DNA of 42,571 nucleotides, from positions 1 to 42,571 of the forward strand of contig NZ_NUZU01000219.1 of assembly GCF_002567005.1 (NCBI RefSeq). Direction: 5' to 3'. The DNA comes from Bacillus sp. AFS073361 (GTDB taxonomy: Bacteria > Bacillota > Bacilli > Bacillales > Cytobacillaceae). Of this stretch, positions 1 through 7,340 are shown piece after piece. Position 1 is the first letter of the stretch; the number at the start of each line of letters is the position of its first letter. The notes below the pieces were generated by a model. The model did no database searches, was not told the DNA's origin, and saw nothing but the letters and a program-made list of their open reading frames with translations. A program made the translations under genes and the position numbers.

Positions 1-454
1 AAATGCCCTTATGGGCGCACAGTCTCTCTAGGATGCACTATGCTAGCATTAAGCGAGCCTTTGAAAATGTTCTTTCTTCCAATAACAACATTTTTTGTAT
101 TCAAAAATATTGCTTCAATGTTCTTGTTGTAATCCTTCTAAATCGCTGAAATATTTTGCTGCATCTTCTGGTAAACGAACAATGCATTCTTCTTCTTTCT
201 TAAATTTTCTAATGATTAGCTAATCCAAAAGCTGAAACAATTCTCTTAGCTGCGATCTCTCCAATACCTTGAAACTTCTTAAGTTCTTCAATACTTAAAT
301 CACTTAGTCTATTAATACCTAAACTAGCTAATTGACCAGTTAATGAAGGCTCTGATTTTGGACCAATCAAAACTGCTAAAATGTTTTGAAGGCTTGTCCC
401 TTCATTTCCGTAAAATGATAACTCTTCTTGTGCAATATCATAGTGCCTCTTCAT
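1..454 (-). pseudogene. radC: radC-like gene, frameshifted and cut by the window edge
   Basis: The first open frame (454 down to 209, 81 aa) is the RadC/UPF0758 N-terminal helix-hairpin-helix region, with FQGIGEIAAKRIVSAF near its end. After GLANH the frame closes. Reading on in other frames recovers the rest: IRKFKKEEECIVRLPEDAA follows directly, which fits a 2-base loss at about 211. After a second shift near 115-125 the text LNTKNVVIGRKNIFKGSLNA continues into SIVHPRE, the family's JAMM-side motif (bases 24-41), before another stop. At least two frameshifts plus a stop mean a pseudogene, with the C-terminus outside the window or lost. RadC paralogs of this sort are often carried on plasmids and integrative elements. 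The start has AGGAGA 8 bases upstream and sits just after the 69-aa gene, so the two were an operon. Confidence 0.8.
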
Positions 455-466
455 TTATTTCATCTC

Positions 467-676
467 CTAAAATTTTCTCTCATCTGAAATCATTCGGTAT
501 AATACCATTAAATAAAAATTTCCTTGATTAAACCTGTCTGATTTAATCATTGGAATTTTGAAATTGACTTCTAATTCTGTCATCAAGTTTGCAAGTTTTA
601 GACTTCTTTTTCTCTTTGGAAGTGCAAGAATGTCATTATACTTCTGGGTATAAATCAACATTTCACCAGTCGTCAT
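467..676 (-). CDS. small hypothetical protein encoded ahead of radC-like gene
   Basis: A 69-residue protein rich in Lys, Arg and Leu, with no motif I can name. It looks like a small soluble helical protein; the segment KRKRSLKLANLMTELEVNF is amphipathic. The start is supported by AGAGGTGAG just upstream of ATG at 676. Its stop overlaps the ribosome binding site of the radC-like gene 12 bases downstream, so the two were co-transcribed and perhaps translationally coupled. Because its partner is broken, this gene may be a relic of a lost mobile element. Function unknown. Confidence 0.55.
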   Translation of the reverse strand: MTTGEMLIYTQKYNDILALPKRKRSLKLANLMTELEVNFKIPMIKSDRFNQGNFYLMVLYRMISDERKF

Positions 677-707
677 ATACTCACCTCTATTTGTTCTGTA
701 TTAATTA

Positions 708-736
708 GTTAAGTGAGTTTAATATAAACACTTAAC
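708..736. promoter_or_regulatory. inverted repeat upstream of the 69-aa gene
   Basis: GTTAAGTG (708-715) and CACTTAAC (729-736) form perfect 8-base arms around an AT-rich 13-base spacer. They lie 32 bases upstream of the ATG at 676, where an operator over a promoter would be expected. No clear -35/-10 pair was assigned. Confidence 0.3.
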
Positions 737-997
737 AAATGATAAAAGGAGTCATACGAGGAAACATGGGGCTTATGGGGATACTGCGGAATCAGTATTC
801 ATCATTTGTTTTTATTTATATCTCTCTCACTTTTTTTATAATAAATAGAACGTTTGTTGGCGTACATAAAAACTTTCAAAAATTAGGAAATAATTGGTTG
901 TTAGAGATTAAACCTGTGAGGAAATTAAAAATGACTTTATGTAAGCAGTATTACTCGATGCAACGTAGAGTGCATGAAAAGGACAAAAAAATAAGAA

Positions 998-1031
998 GGC
1001 CATATCTTCTTTGAGATATGACCATGTTTTT
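998..1031. terminator. bidirectional intrinsic terminator
   Basis: Arms 998-1007 and 1015-1024 (GGCCATATCT with AGATATGACC, one mismatch) close a 7-base loop. A T-run follows on the plus strand (atgttttttctt) and an A-run precedes it, so it could stop transcripts from either side, including read-through from the istB remnant on the minus strand. Confidence 0.5.
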
Positions 1032-1049
1032 TCTTCTGCTTTCCTCTAC

Positions 1050-1190
1050 TGTATTTGGCAAGTAAAAAATGATGTAAATGGCAATTAATAATGTGTCACT
1101 TGCCAATCCTCTTTTTTATAATTAACGCCAGCCCGGGGGAACTGCCAAATGTTATTTGGCAGCTAAAAATGTCCCGTTTGGCAATAATCT
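1050..1190. repeat. IS21-type terminal repeat region (remnant)
   Basis: The motif TATTTGGCA(A/G)(G/C)TAAAAA occurs at about 1052-1070 and again at 1153-1171. Related TTGGCA/TGCCAA half sites lie between them (for example GTCACTTGCCAA near 1096 and TGCCAAATG near 1143). Arrays of short repeats next to the end of istB are typical of IS21-family ends. No coding capacity is seen. Confidence 0.45.
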
Positions 1191-1194
1191 TATC

Positions 1195-1450
1195 TTAACT
1201 CTGTAATAATGATTCCTTCATTCGATTACTTGGACCTTTGAAGACCACTAGATGCGAGTGATGGATTAACCTATCTATAACTGCCTCGGTTAAAATCGGA
1301 TCACCAAATACATGGTTCCATTCTCCAAACCGAAGGTTTGTTGTAATGATTAAACTTTTCCTTTCATAACACATACTTATTACTTGGAATAGGAGTTCTG
1401 CTCCTTGTTTATGAAGAGGGATGTAACCCAACTCGTCAAGAACCAATATC
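1195..1450 (-). pseudogene. istB: istB fragment, C-terminal third of an IS21-family helper ATPase
   Basis: The open frame gives 83 residues starting at the Walker B region (VLDELGYIPLHKQG), continuing through the sensor-like ITTNLRF and ending with the family's DPILTEAVIDRLIHHSH. IstB proteins are about 250 aa; the N-terminal two thirds, including Walker A, are missing. The 5' side joins the truncated transposase at about 1445-1455 in a different frame, so this is a deletion product with no start of its own. IstB normally assists the IstA transposase as an AAA+ ATPase. This copy cannot bind ATP. Confidence 0.8.
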
Positions 1451-1945
1451 TAGTTGGGTATGATCAGCTTGCCAGATTTCATTAGGGTAATCCGTTGAAA
1501 TACTCAATAAAGAATTATATTTTTCTCGATATTTTTTTGTCCCGTGTGAAGAAAGATATTTTAGGCGCTCGGGAATTTTACGAACTATACGATAAACGGT
1601 GGAATAACTGGGATTAGTTTGGCTTTGTTTCTCTGCAATCGCTTGGAGTTCTCGGTAAATAAAGCTAATGCTTGCATGGGGATGACGTAGTAACAGCTGT
1701 TCCACCTGTTTAACAATTTCTTCTGAAGATGCTTGTTTTCGTATGACGGGCTTTCGAGCAAGTCCAACGAGTCCATCTTTTTTGTACCGAGCATACCATC
1801 GTTGTAAAGTACGGAAAGAAACCTTGCTGTCCTTTGAAATAGAACGAAGTGGTATACCATCCTCTATATAAGGTTTTAAAATCTTATATCGTAACCACGC
1901 CTGCTGTCTCTCTTTTTCGTTTAAGCTACCTAGCCCGTGTGCCAT
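1436..1945 (-). pseudogene. Tn552-like DDE transposase, N-terminal fragment
   Basis: About 169 residues starting at ATG 1945 behind AAGGAG. It has an N-terminal helix-turn-helix (LRSISKDSKVSFRTLQRWYARY), a second DNA-binding segment, and the opening of an rve/DDE catalytic core, EIWQADHTQLDI, whose Asp is the first catalytic acid. It stops two residues later at the junction with istB. The intact family (Tn552 p480, TniA/Mu-type) is about 480 aa, so the rest of the DDE core is lost. It lies directly downstream of a resolvase gene in the same direction, as in Tn552-type transposons. Confidence 0.75.
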
Positions 1946-1966
1946 CACGATTCTCCTTTTTAATCG

Positions 1967-2524
1967 TTAATTTCCTTCTAAATAGCGATAAATAGTTGTT
2001 CGCGACACTCCCCATCTTTCTGCAACATCTTTAATCGGTGTACCACTTTCAATTAAAGCTTTCATCATTTCAATATCTTTTGGTCCATACTTCTCCGGGC
2101 GCCCACCTAGACGCCCGCGCGCTTTTGCAGCTGCTCGTCCTGCTGCCGAGCGTTCCTCAATCAGATTACGTTCAAATTCAGCAAATGCAGCGAACAAGTG
2201 AAACATCAATTGCCCAGTTGCATTGCTTTTGTCCATTGTTAGGTTTTCTTGCAGACTACGAAATCCAATACCTCGTTCATTTAAGTTGTTCACAATTTGA
2301 ATCAAATCTTGCATGTTGCGTCCTAGTCGGTCCAATCGCCAAACAACAATTGTATCGCCTTCACGTGCATACTGAAATGCTTCCTCTAAACCAGGACGTT
2401 GTTTTTTTGTCCCACTCATTTTATCGTGAAAAATTTTCGCACAACCATGTTGCGTTAACGCATCTATTTGTAAATCTAAATTTTGTAACCCAGTCGACAC
2501 ACGTGCATATCCAATTAACACCAA
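1967..2524 (-). CDS. serine recombinase (resolvase/invertase, Tn552/Tn3 type)
   Basis: A complete 185-aa small serine recombinase. The catalytic core opens with IGYARVSTGLQNLDLQ (nucleophile Ser in RVS), followed by the helix-D motif VVWRLDRLGRNM and the long E-helix AAFAEFERNLIEERSAAGR. A C-terminal helix-turn-helix (PIKDVAERWGVSRTTIYRYLEG) ends the protein. It would resolve cointegrates at a res site, usually just upstream of its own gene. The start is TTG at 2524 or GTG at 2521 behind AAAGAG. It is the only intact gene of this transposon remnant and could act on res sites elsewhere. Confidence 0.9.
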   Translation of the reverse strand: MVLIGYARVSTGLQNLDLQIDALTQHGCAKIFHDKMSGTKKQRPGLEEAFQYAREGDTIVVWRLDRLGRNMQDLIQIVNNLNERGIGFRSLQENLTMDKSNATGQLMFHLFAAFAEFERNLIEERSAAGRAAAKARGRLGGRPEKYGPKDIEMMKALIESGTPIKDVAERWGVSRTTIYRYLEGN

Positions 2525-2856
2525 TTATCACTCTTTCAAACTTTTAATCTGATTTTATTGTAACATAAGATGAAAATTAATAGGTTATTGAACATTGAAT
2601 AATGAACAGGGTTTTGTTACATAAAAGATAATAAAAACTCAGCTTTTTTGAACTAGAATAGTCGTGTTCAGAAAAGGACGAGTTTTGTTACAAGTTTTAT
2701 TCAGTAGAGTTGCTTAATGAAATTGTAAATAGCTGAATATTAGGGGTTATAAAAAAACTGTATAATGGTTATACAGGTCAGGTTCCTGTTCAAAACCATT
2801 AAATGAATGATGAATTCCAACTTATATGTAAATTTTACAATAACAGGTGATAAATT
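2525..2856. other. intergenic region between resolvase and AraC-type regulator; candidate res site
   Basis: No gene is supported here. GTTTTGTTACA occurs twice in direct orientation (2611-2621 and 2682-2692), 71 bases apart, in AT-rich DNA upstream of the resolvase. That is where Tn3/Tn552 resolvases have their multi-subsite res. The right half holds two palindromes and the start region of the regulator at 2857. Subsite boundaries cannot be assigned by eye. Confidence 0.35.
2758..2776 (+). promoter_or_regulatory. palindrome overlapping a TATAAT box, likely operator of the regulator gene
   Basis: CTGTATAA-TGG-TTATACAG has perfect 8-base arms, and the left arm contains the -10-like TATAAT (2761-2766). 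The -35 is weak. A second small palindrome, TGTAAA-T-TTTACA, lies at 2827-2839. The position suggests autoregulation of the downstream gene. Confidence 0.4.
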
Positions 2857-4413
2857 ATGAAAATATTACTTGCCGAACGGGATGAATTAGAAAGAAAAGG
2901 AATGAAATGGCTTCTATTAACCAATCAAGTACCCATTGATGAACTAAAAGAAACAAGTAGCGATGAGGAATGCATGGAATTATTGATAGAATGGAAGCCT
3001 GATATTTTTGTCATGGAGCTTGAAATGTTTCAACCAAATCAGCGGGAAAATTTATTCCGGACTGTTAGGAATATGGGGATTCAAACGATTATGCATACAA
3101 GTCATAAAACCTTTCAGGCAGCCGAACAAGCAGTAAAAATAAAGGCAGAAGCTTTGTTTGTTAAACCATATGTTGCCGATGAATGGTTGAAAGCATTTAA
3201 ACAAATTATACGCAACCAAAGGAATATTCCAAAAAATGAAGGGGAAAGTTCGTTATATCATGGGTGGGCATACGATCTGTTATTTGGACGCGTTCTCAAT
3301 GAGTCATTTATGAGTGAACAAATTAAGAATTGGGGATATGATCAAGTTCCTAGTATTGTGGCCGTTTTGGCTTTAGATCAACAAAATAAAAAAGAATTTG
3401 AACCTATTACCTTGATTCAGTGTATTCATGATGAACTTCAGGAATATCGTCCATTTGTTTTGTCAGTTGATGAACATATAGTCCTTCTGGTTAGTGAGGA
3501 ATATCTTCCAAAAAGCAACGATCCCATTCATTCATTATGGCAGGTCATGATGGTATTTTGTGAACGGATGAAAGAAAGAAATCTTTCATTTTCTGTTGGG
3601 ATCGGAAATCAGTATGTTTCACCGAAACTTCTTTATAAATCTTATTTTGAAGCAAAGCAAGCATTGCTTCGCCGATTTTATTTTGGCGGTAACCAAGTTT
3701 TCCCTTCAATGACTAAAAAATTACATGATCGGTATGAACATTTTCTTTCCCCAACTGAAAGTGACGAATTAACACGTTATATAAATGAAGGCAATCGAGA
3801 AATGACTAAAGCCTGGTTTTATCAGGTTTTTGGCGGATTTCCCTATGAGGATGGCAGCTATCCTCACTCCGATTTTGTCCGAATCAAGTTAACCAATGTC
3901 CTCGCCCATATTCGTAGATTTATGGCGGAAAAACAATTTTTGTTCCATCATGACCAAGAATATCAGGATGTATTTCACGAAGTATTATACGGAGAGGTAT
4001 TATACGATATCATCCAAAAAATACTCCAGTTTTGTTCTTTGCTTTTTGATCGTGTGGAAAAGGAAAATTTACAATTTGGGTCTCTGTTAATTAAAAAAGC
4101 CGTTAATTATATAGATCAGTATTACTGCCAGACAATAACATTGGAGGATGTTTCAGCAATTGTCGGTAGAAGCAGTCAGTATTTTAGTTCATTATTTAAA
4201 CAGCAAATAGGTTGTACTTTTACAGAGTATCTTCAGGCAAAAAAGATGGAAAAAGCAAAAGAATATTTGAAAACCACTTCCATGAGTGTGTCGGAAGTGG
4301 CTGAAGCCGTAGGTTATTTGGATCCTAATTATTTCAGCCGTGTTTTTAAAATGGTTACCGGGAACTCTCCAAGGGTATGGAAAACTAAAAATTGTGCAGA
4401 TATATTAAAATAA
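2857..4413 (+). CDS. AraC-family regulator with atypical receiver domain
   Basis: 518 aa. Residues 1-115 resemble a response-regulator receiver: MKILLAERDE strand, PDIFVMELEM around residue 54, Thr81 and Lys103 (FVKPY) in the usual places. The phosphoacceptor position holds Glu54 instead of Asp, and the acidic pair near residues 7-8 is Glu-Arg, so normal phosphorylation is unlikely. The middle (120-400) is a poorly conserved linker/sensor region of the YesN type. Residues about 410-518 carry a double AraC helix-turn-helix (ITLEDVSAIVGRSSQYFSSL and MSVSEVAEAVGYLDPNYFSR). No histidine kinase gene is adjacent. The start is ATG behind AGGTG. It sits ahead of the flavin-reductase-like and NCS1 permease genes, which are its probable targets. 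Confidence 0.8.
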   Translation: MKILLAERDELERKGMKWLLLTNQVPIDELKETSSDEECMELLIEWKPDIFVMELEMFQPNQRENLFRTVRNMGIQTIMHTSHKTFQAAEQAVKIKAEALFVKPYVADEWLKAFKQIIRNQRNIPKNEGESSLYHGWAYDLLFGRVLNESFMSEQIKNWGYDQVPSIVAVLALDQQNKKEFEPITLIQCIHDELQEYRPFVLSVDEHIVLLVSEEYLPKSNDPIHSLWQVMMVFCERMKERNLSFSVGIGNQYVSPKLLYKSYFEAKQALLRRFYFGGNQVFPSMTKKLHDRYEHFLSPTESDELTRYINEGNREMTKAWFYQVFGGFPYEDGSYPHSDFVRIKLTNVLAHIRRFMAEKQFLFHHDQEYQDVFHEVLYGEVLYDIIQKILQFCSLLFDRVEKENLQFGSLLIKKAVNYIDQYYCQTITLEDVSAIVGRSSQYFSSLFKQQIGCTFTEYLQAKKMEKAKEYLKTTSMSVSEVAEAVGYLDPNYFSRVFKMVTGNSPRVWKTKNCADILK

Positions 4414-4476
4414 TCTAGTTTATTTAATAAACGAATAAGAAATAATTGAAGAAAAAAATATATAGTACTAAAATTC

Positions 4477-4510
4477 GGAATATCCTCTATGGATATTCCT
4501 TTCTTTTTTC
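4477..4510 (+). terminator. intrinsic terminator after AraC-type regulator
   Basis: Perfect 9-base arms GGAATATCC and GGATATTCC (4477-4499) with a 5-base loop, followed by TTTCTTTTTT. It separates the regulator transcript from the next gene. Confidence 0.8.
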
Positions 4511-4563
4511 ATTACCATTATAACTAATAAGAAAATTAAATTTATTTACTAGGAGGAATATTT

Positions 4564-5223
4564 ATGCATTATTCACCAAAGAAAGGTCAGCATCACGGTT
4601 TACCATATGATCCCTTTAAAAGTAGTGCGATACCACGCCCTATCGGATGGCTTTCAACCCAGTCAAAAGATGGAATAGATAACCTTGCACCATACAGCCA
4701 ATATCAAAATCTTACCTGGGATCCACCTATGGTCATGTTTGCGGCAAATCAATCAGTATACGGTGGAAGGAAGGATACGGTTCGAAACGCAGAGGAAACA
4801 GGTTGGTTTGTTTGGAACATGGCGACTTGGGATTTACGCGAAGCAGTAAATATTTCTGCAAAGGCGTCTGCTTCAGATTTTGATGAATTTGAGGCTGCGG
4901 GTGTAACGAAGAAAAGTTGCATTGAGGCTCCTGGGTTCCGTGTTGCCGAGTCACCGGTTCAATTTGAATGTGAGTATGTTCAGACAATCAGAATCCCAAC
5001 TGGTAATGAGGTTTCCACAGTCGATATTGTGATAGGACGAGTAGCTCATGTGCATATCGCGGATGACATCATTCTACCTAGTGGAAAACTAGATATCTTG
5101 AAAATTAAACCAATTGCCCGCCTTGGGTATTATGATTATACTGTTGTCAACGAAATCTTTGAAATGAAGGCTCCAGCTGCCACAAAAGAAGAGTTGGCTG
5201 GCCTTGAGGGACGAAACGTTTAA
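4564..5223 (+). CDS. flavin reductase-like (DIM6/NTAB family) FMN-binding protein
   Basis: 219 aa. The fold signature is the N-terminal SSAIPRPIGWLSTQSKDG with NLAPYSQYQNLTWDPP after it, as in the split-barrel FMN-binding flavin reductase-like family. The segment KDTVRNAEETGWFVWNMAT also fits this group. Members reduce flavin with NAD(P)H or act as flavin-dependent oxygenases on small aromatics and heterocycles; the substrate cannot be read from sequence. A very strong AGGAGG lies 6-7 bases ahead of ATG. The gene is 200 bases upstream of an NCS1 permease and downstream of the AraC-type regulator, which hints at uptake and oxidation of a nitrogenous compound. That link is inference. Confidence 0.75.
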   Translation: MHYSPKKGQHHGLPYDPFKSSAIPRPIGWLSTQSKDGIDNLAPYSQYQNLTWDPPMVMFAANQSVYGGRKDTVRNAEETGWFVWNMATWDLREAVNISAKASASDFDEFEAAGVTKKSCIEAPGFRVAESPVQFECEYVQTIRIPTGNEVSTVDIVIGRVAHVHIADDIILPSGKLDILKIKPIARLGYYDYTVVNEIFEMKAPAATKEELAGLEGRNV

Positions 5224-5292
5224 TGACACAGTTAGGACATCTTTTTGAAAATTAATTTTTCATCATTTACACTTGCACGTTTTTAATGACTG

Positions 5293-5317
5293 CCCGAGGC
5301 TATGTTTGATCCTCGGG
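5293..5317 (+). other. stable hairpin in the leader of the NCS1 permease gene
   Basis: CCCGAGG (5293-5299) and CCTCGGG (5311-5317) pair perfectly. No tight T-run follows (ttaactctgacatg), so this is a weak terminator candidate or an mRNA structure. I saw no match to a purine riboswitch core. Confidence 0.35.
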
Positions 5318-5423
5318 TTAACTCTGACATGCCTCTTAGTCTTTTAATTTTAAAAAATATGAAAGCGGTTTCCCCATATTCAACAATATGGAAATTAAGA
5401 TCCTTTAAAAGGGGGTTATTTGG

Positions 5424-6809
5424 ATGCAAATTGAACAGCGAAGTATTGAATTTATACCGGAATCGGAACGTCACGGGAACGTCCGAAGCTTGTTTCCGCT
5501 TTGGTTTTCAGCAAATTCGCATATAACCACAGTGGTAACGGGAGCACTTGCTATTAAATTAGGTTTAAGTCTATGGCAGGCCGTAATTGCCATTATTCTA
5601 GGTAATGCGATTGGTGGAATTTTCATGGCATTACAATCAGCACAGGGGCCAAAATTAGGAATTCCGCAGATGATTCAAAGTAGAGCACAATTTGGAATCA
5701 TCGGAGCCATTTTTCCTCTAGTTCTAGTCATCATGATTTACGTCGGATTTTTCTCGACTGGAACTGTATTTGGGGCCGAGGCACTTTCTGGGGTAATCTA
5801 TCTTCCTTATCCTATATGCGTAGTGATTGTCAATGTTTTAGCTGTTATACTGGTTATATATGGTTATGATTTTATCCATCGTTTTGAAAGAATTATATCC
5901 ATTCTCTTCTTTTTGCTATTTATTTACTTAACTTTTCGTCTTCTACAACATCCAATTCCAGTTAGCACACACGTTCAGGAGTTTTCATGGGGGCCATTTT
6001 TGCTCGTTTTGTCCATTATGGCATCTTGGCAATTAACCTATGGCCCATATGCAGCCGATTATTCCAGATATTTGCCAACCAATACTTCCCAAAGATCTAC
6101 TTTTCTATATACCTATCTTGGGTCAGTTTTTGGGGCCAGCTGGTTGATGATTATTGGAGCATTAGCCACAGTGATCGCTCCAAAACAATCTGCACAAATG
6201 GTCTCCTATCTTGCAGGTGTATCAGGTTCAGGGTTAATAACGATTACTTATATTATTACGGTGCTTGGTGTTTTGGCCATTAATACTTTAAGTTTATATG
6301 GCGGTTTTATGTCAGTTATGACCACAGTGAGTGCTTTTTCAAAGTCGGAAATCAATGCCAGGAACCGAATTCTTTTCATTCTGATCCTTCCTATAATTGG
6401 AACTTTCCTTAGCATTTGGGGACAAGGTAACTTCTTGGATAACTTTTTCAATTTCTTGCTTGTTTTATTGTATTTCATGATCCCCTGGTCAGCTATTAAT
6501 ATTGTTGATTTCTATCTAGTGAGGAAAGGGAAGTATAATGTTAACGCAGTATTCGATCCAAATGGGGAATATGGACGATTCAACTGGGGTGCGATCGCGG
6601 TGTATGTCTTCGCTGTCCTTGTGCAATTTCCATTTATGAATACAAGTTTATATGTAGGTCCAATAGCTAAATATTTGAACGGTGCCGATATTGCTTGGAT
6701 TGTTGGGCTTATCGCAGCCTCAGTTTTATACTATTTCCCTATGAAGAAAAAGGTTGCTACGTACGAGAAAAATTTATCGTTTATTAAAGATACCACTTTA
6801 GAACCATAG
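5424..6809 (+). CDS. NCS1-family purine/cytosine-type permease
   Basis: 461 aa integral membrane protein with about 12 hydrophobic segments. NCS1 hallmarks are the N-terminal PLWFSANSHITTVVTGALAI, then LGNAIGGIFMALQSAQGPKLG leading into IPQMIQSRAQFG, and later YAADYSRYLP, which is the typical NCS1 loop. The family moves nucleobases, hydantoins, allantoin or vitamins with H+ or Na+; the exact substrate is not predictable here. The start ATG follows AAGGGGG. The C-terminal tail is short and basic. Two terminators lie downstream at about 6971 and 7013. Confidence 0.85.
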   Translation: MQIEQRSIEFIPESERHGNVRSLFPLWFSANSHITTVVTGALAIKLGLSLWQAVIAIILGNAIGGIFMALQSAQGPKLGIPQMIQSRAQFGIIGAIFPLVLVIMIYVGFFSTGTVFGAEALSGVIYLPYPICVVIVNVLAVILVIYGYDFIHRFERIISILFFLLFIYLTFRLLQHPIPVSTHVQEFSWGPFLLVLSIMASWQLTYGPYAADYSRYLPTNTSQRSTFLYTYLGSVFGASWLMIIGALATVIAPKQSAQMVSYLAGVSGSGLITITYIITVLGVLAINTLSLYGGFMSVMTTVSAFSKSEINARNRILFILILPIIGTFLSIWGQGNFLDNFFNFLLVLLYFMIPWSAINIVDFYLVRKGKYNVNAVFDPNGEYGRFNWGAIAVYVFAVLVQFPFMNTSLYVGPIAKYLNGADIAWIVGLIAASVLYYFPMKKKVATYEKNLSFIKDTTLEP

Positions 6810-6970
6810 AAAAGGAACCTCCACTAAGATAATTTTTATTTCGGGATCCAAAGAAAACGTAAATTTTGTACGCCCTAACAGATGATTATTTCAAATAATA
6901 TTTGGGTATAGATTTTCCAAAAAAAAATCAAGCGTGTTTCTTGAATTATTAAGCTCTCGAAGTAAAAAGA

Positions 6971-7001
6971 CCTTTCAGCATGTTGAAGGGTGACATTTTT
7001 T
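6971..7001 (+). terminator. intrinsic terminator, first of two
   Basis: CCTTTCA-gcatg-TTGAAGG hairpin at 6971-6989, followed five bases later by a run of six T. It probably ends the NCS1 permease transcript. Confidence 0.55.
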
Positions 7002-7012
7002 CTGTGTAATGA

Positions 7013-7050
7013 ATCTCAAAAACGATTGTTTTTGAGATCTTTTTTTTTTG
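7013..7050 (+). terminator. intrinsic terminator, second of two
   Basis: Perfect arms ATCTCAAAAAC and GTTTTTGAGAT with a 4-base loop (7013-7038), followed by C and about ten T. It is the stronger of the pair. Confidence 0.85.
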
Positions 7051-7340
7051 AGCTAATTTTGAACGATTAAAAAATAACCTTTTTAATGTTTCAAATCATT
7101 ACTCAAAATCTATATATCTATAACCACGAGTTTTGTAACATATAAATACCTCCATAAAATGGAAACATTTGGGCCATTAAATGGAATAAGGCTTATTAGG
7201 CTCCCTATTTTGGATAAGTGTGGTTTCGATAAATGAAGGAAGAAATAGAAAGGTTAAACCAACTTACAAAAAAATGGATTTAATTATAAGCTGAAGTTAA
7301 AATATTTTTATATAGAATCTAGAAAGTAGGAAATAAGAGA

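Larger units (their letters stand above)
6810..7340. other. intergenic region with two terminators, otherwise no gene seen
   Basis: It holds two terminator hairpins (listed separately) and AT-rich DNA. I found no ORF with a ribosome binding site. The last 150 bases must contain the promoter for the regulator at 7341, but no convincing -35/-10 pair stands out. Confidence 0.5.

Noticed and set aside
955..968. 14-base identity with 14896-14909 (TCGATGCAACGTAG)
   Set aside because: In a 42-kb window a few 14-base matches are expected by chance, and no longer similarity surrounds it, so it does not link the two mobile regions.
739..1014. 91-codon plus-strand frame
   Set aside because: No ribosome binding site ahead of the ATG, odd composition, no recognisable motif, and it runs into the bidirectional terminator.
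5224..5423. purine riboswitch before the NCS1 permease
   Set aside because: One GC-rich hairpin is present, but I could not find the conserved three-way junction core.
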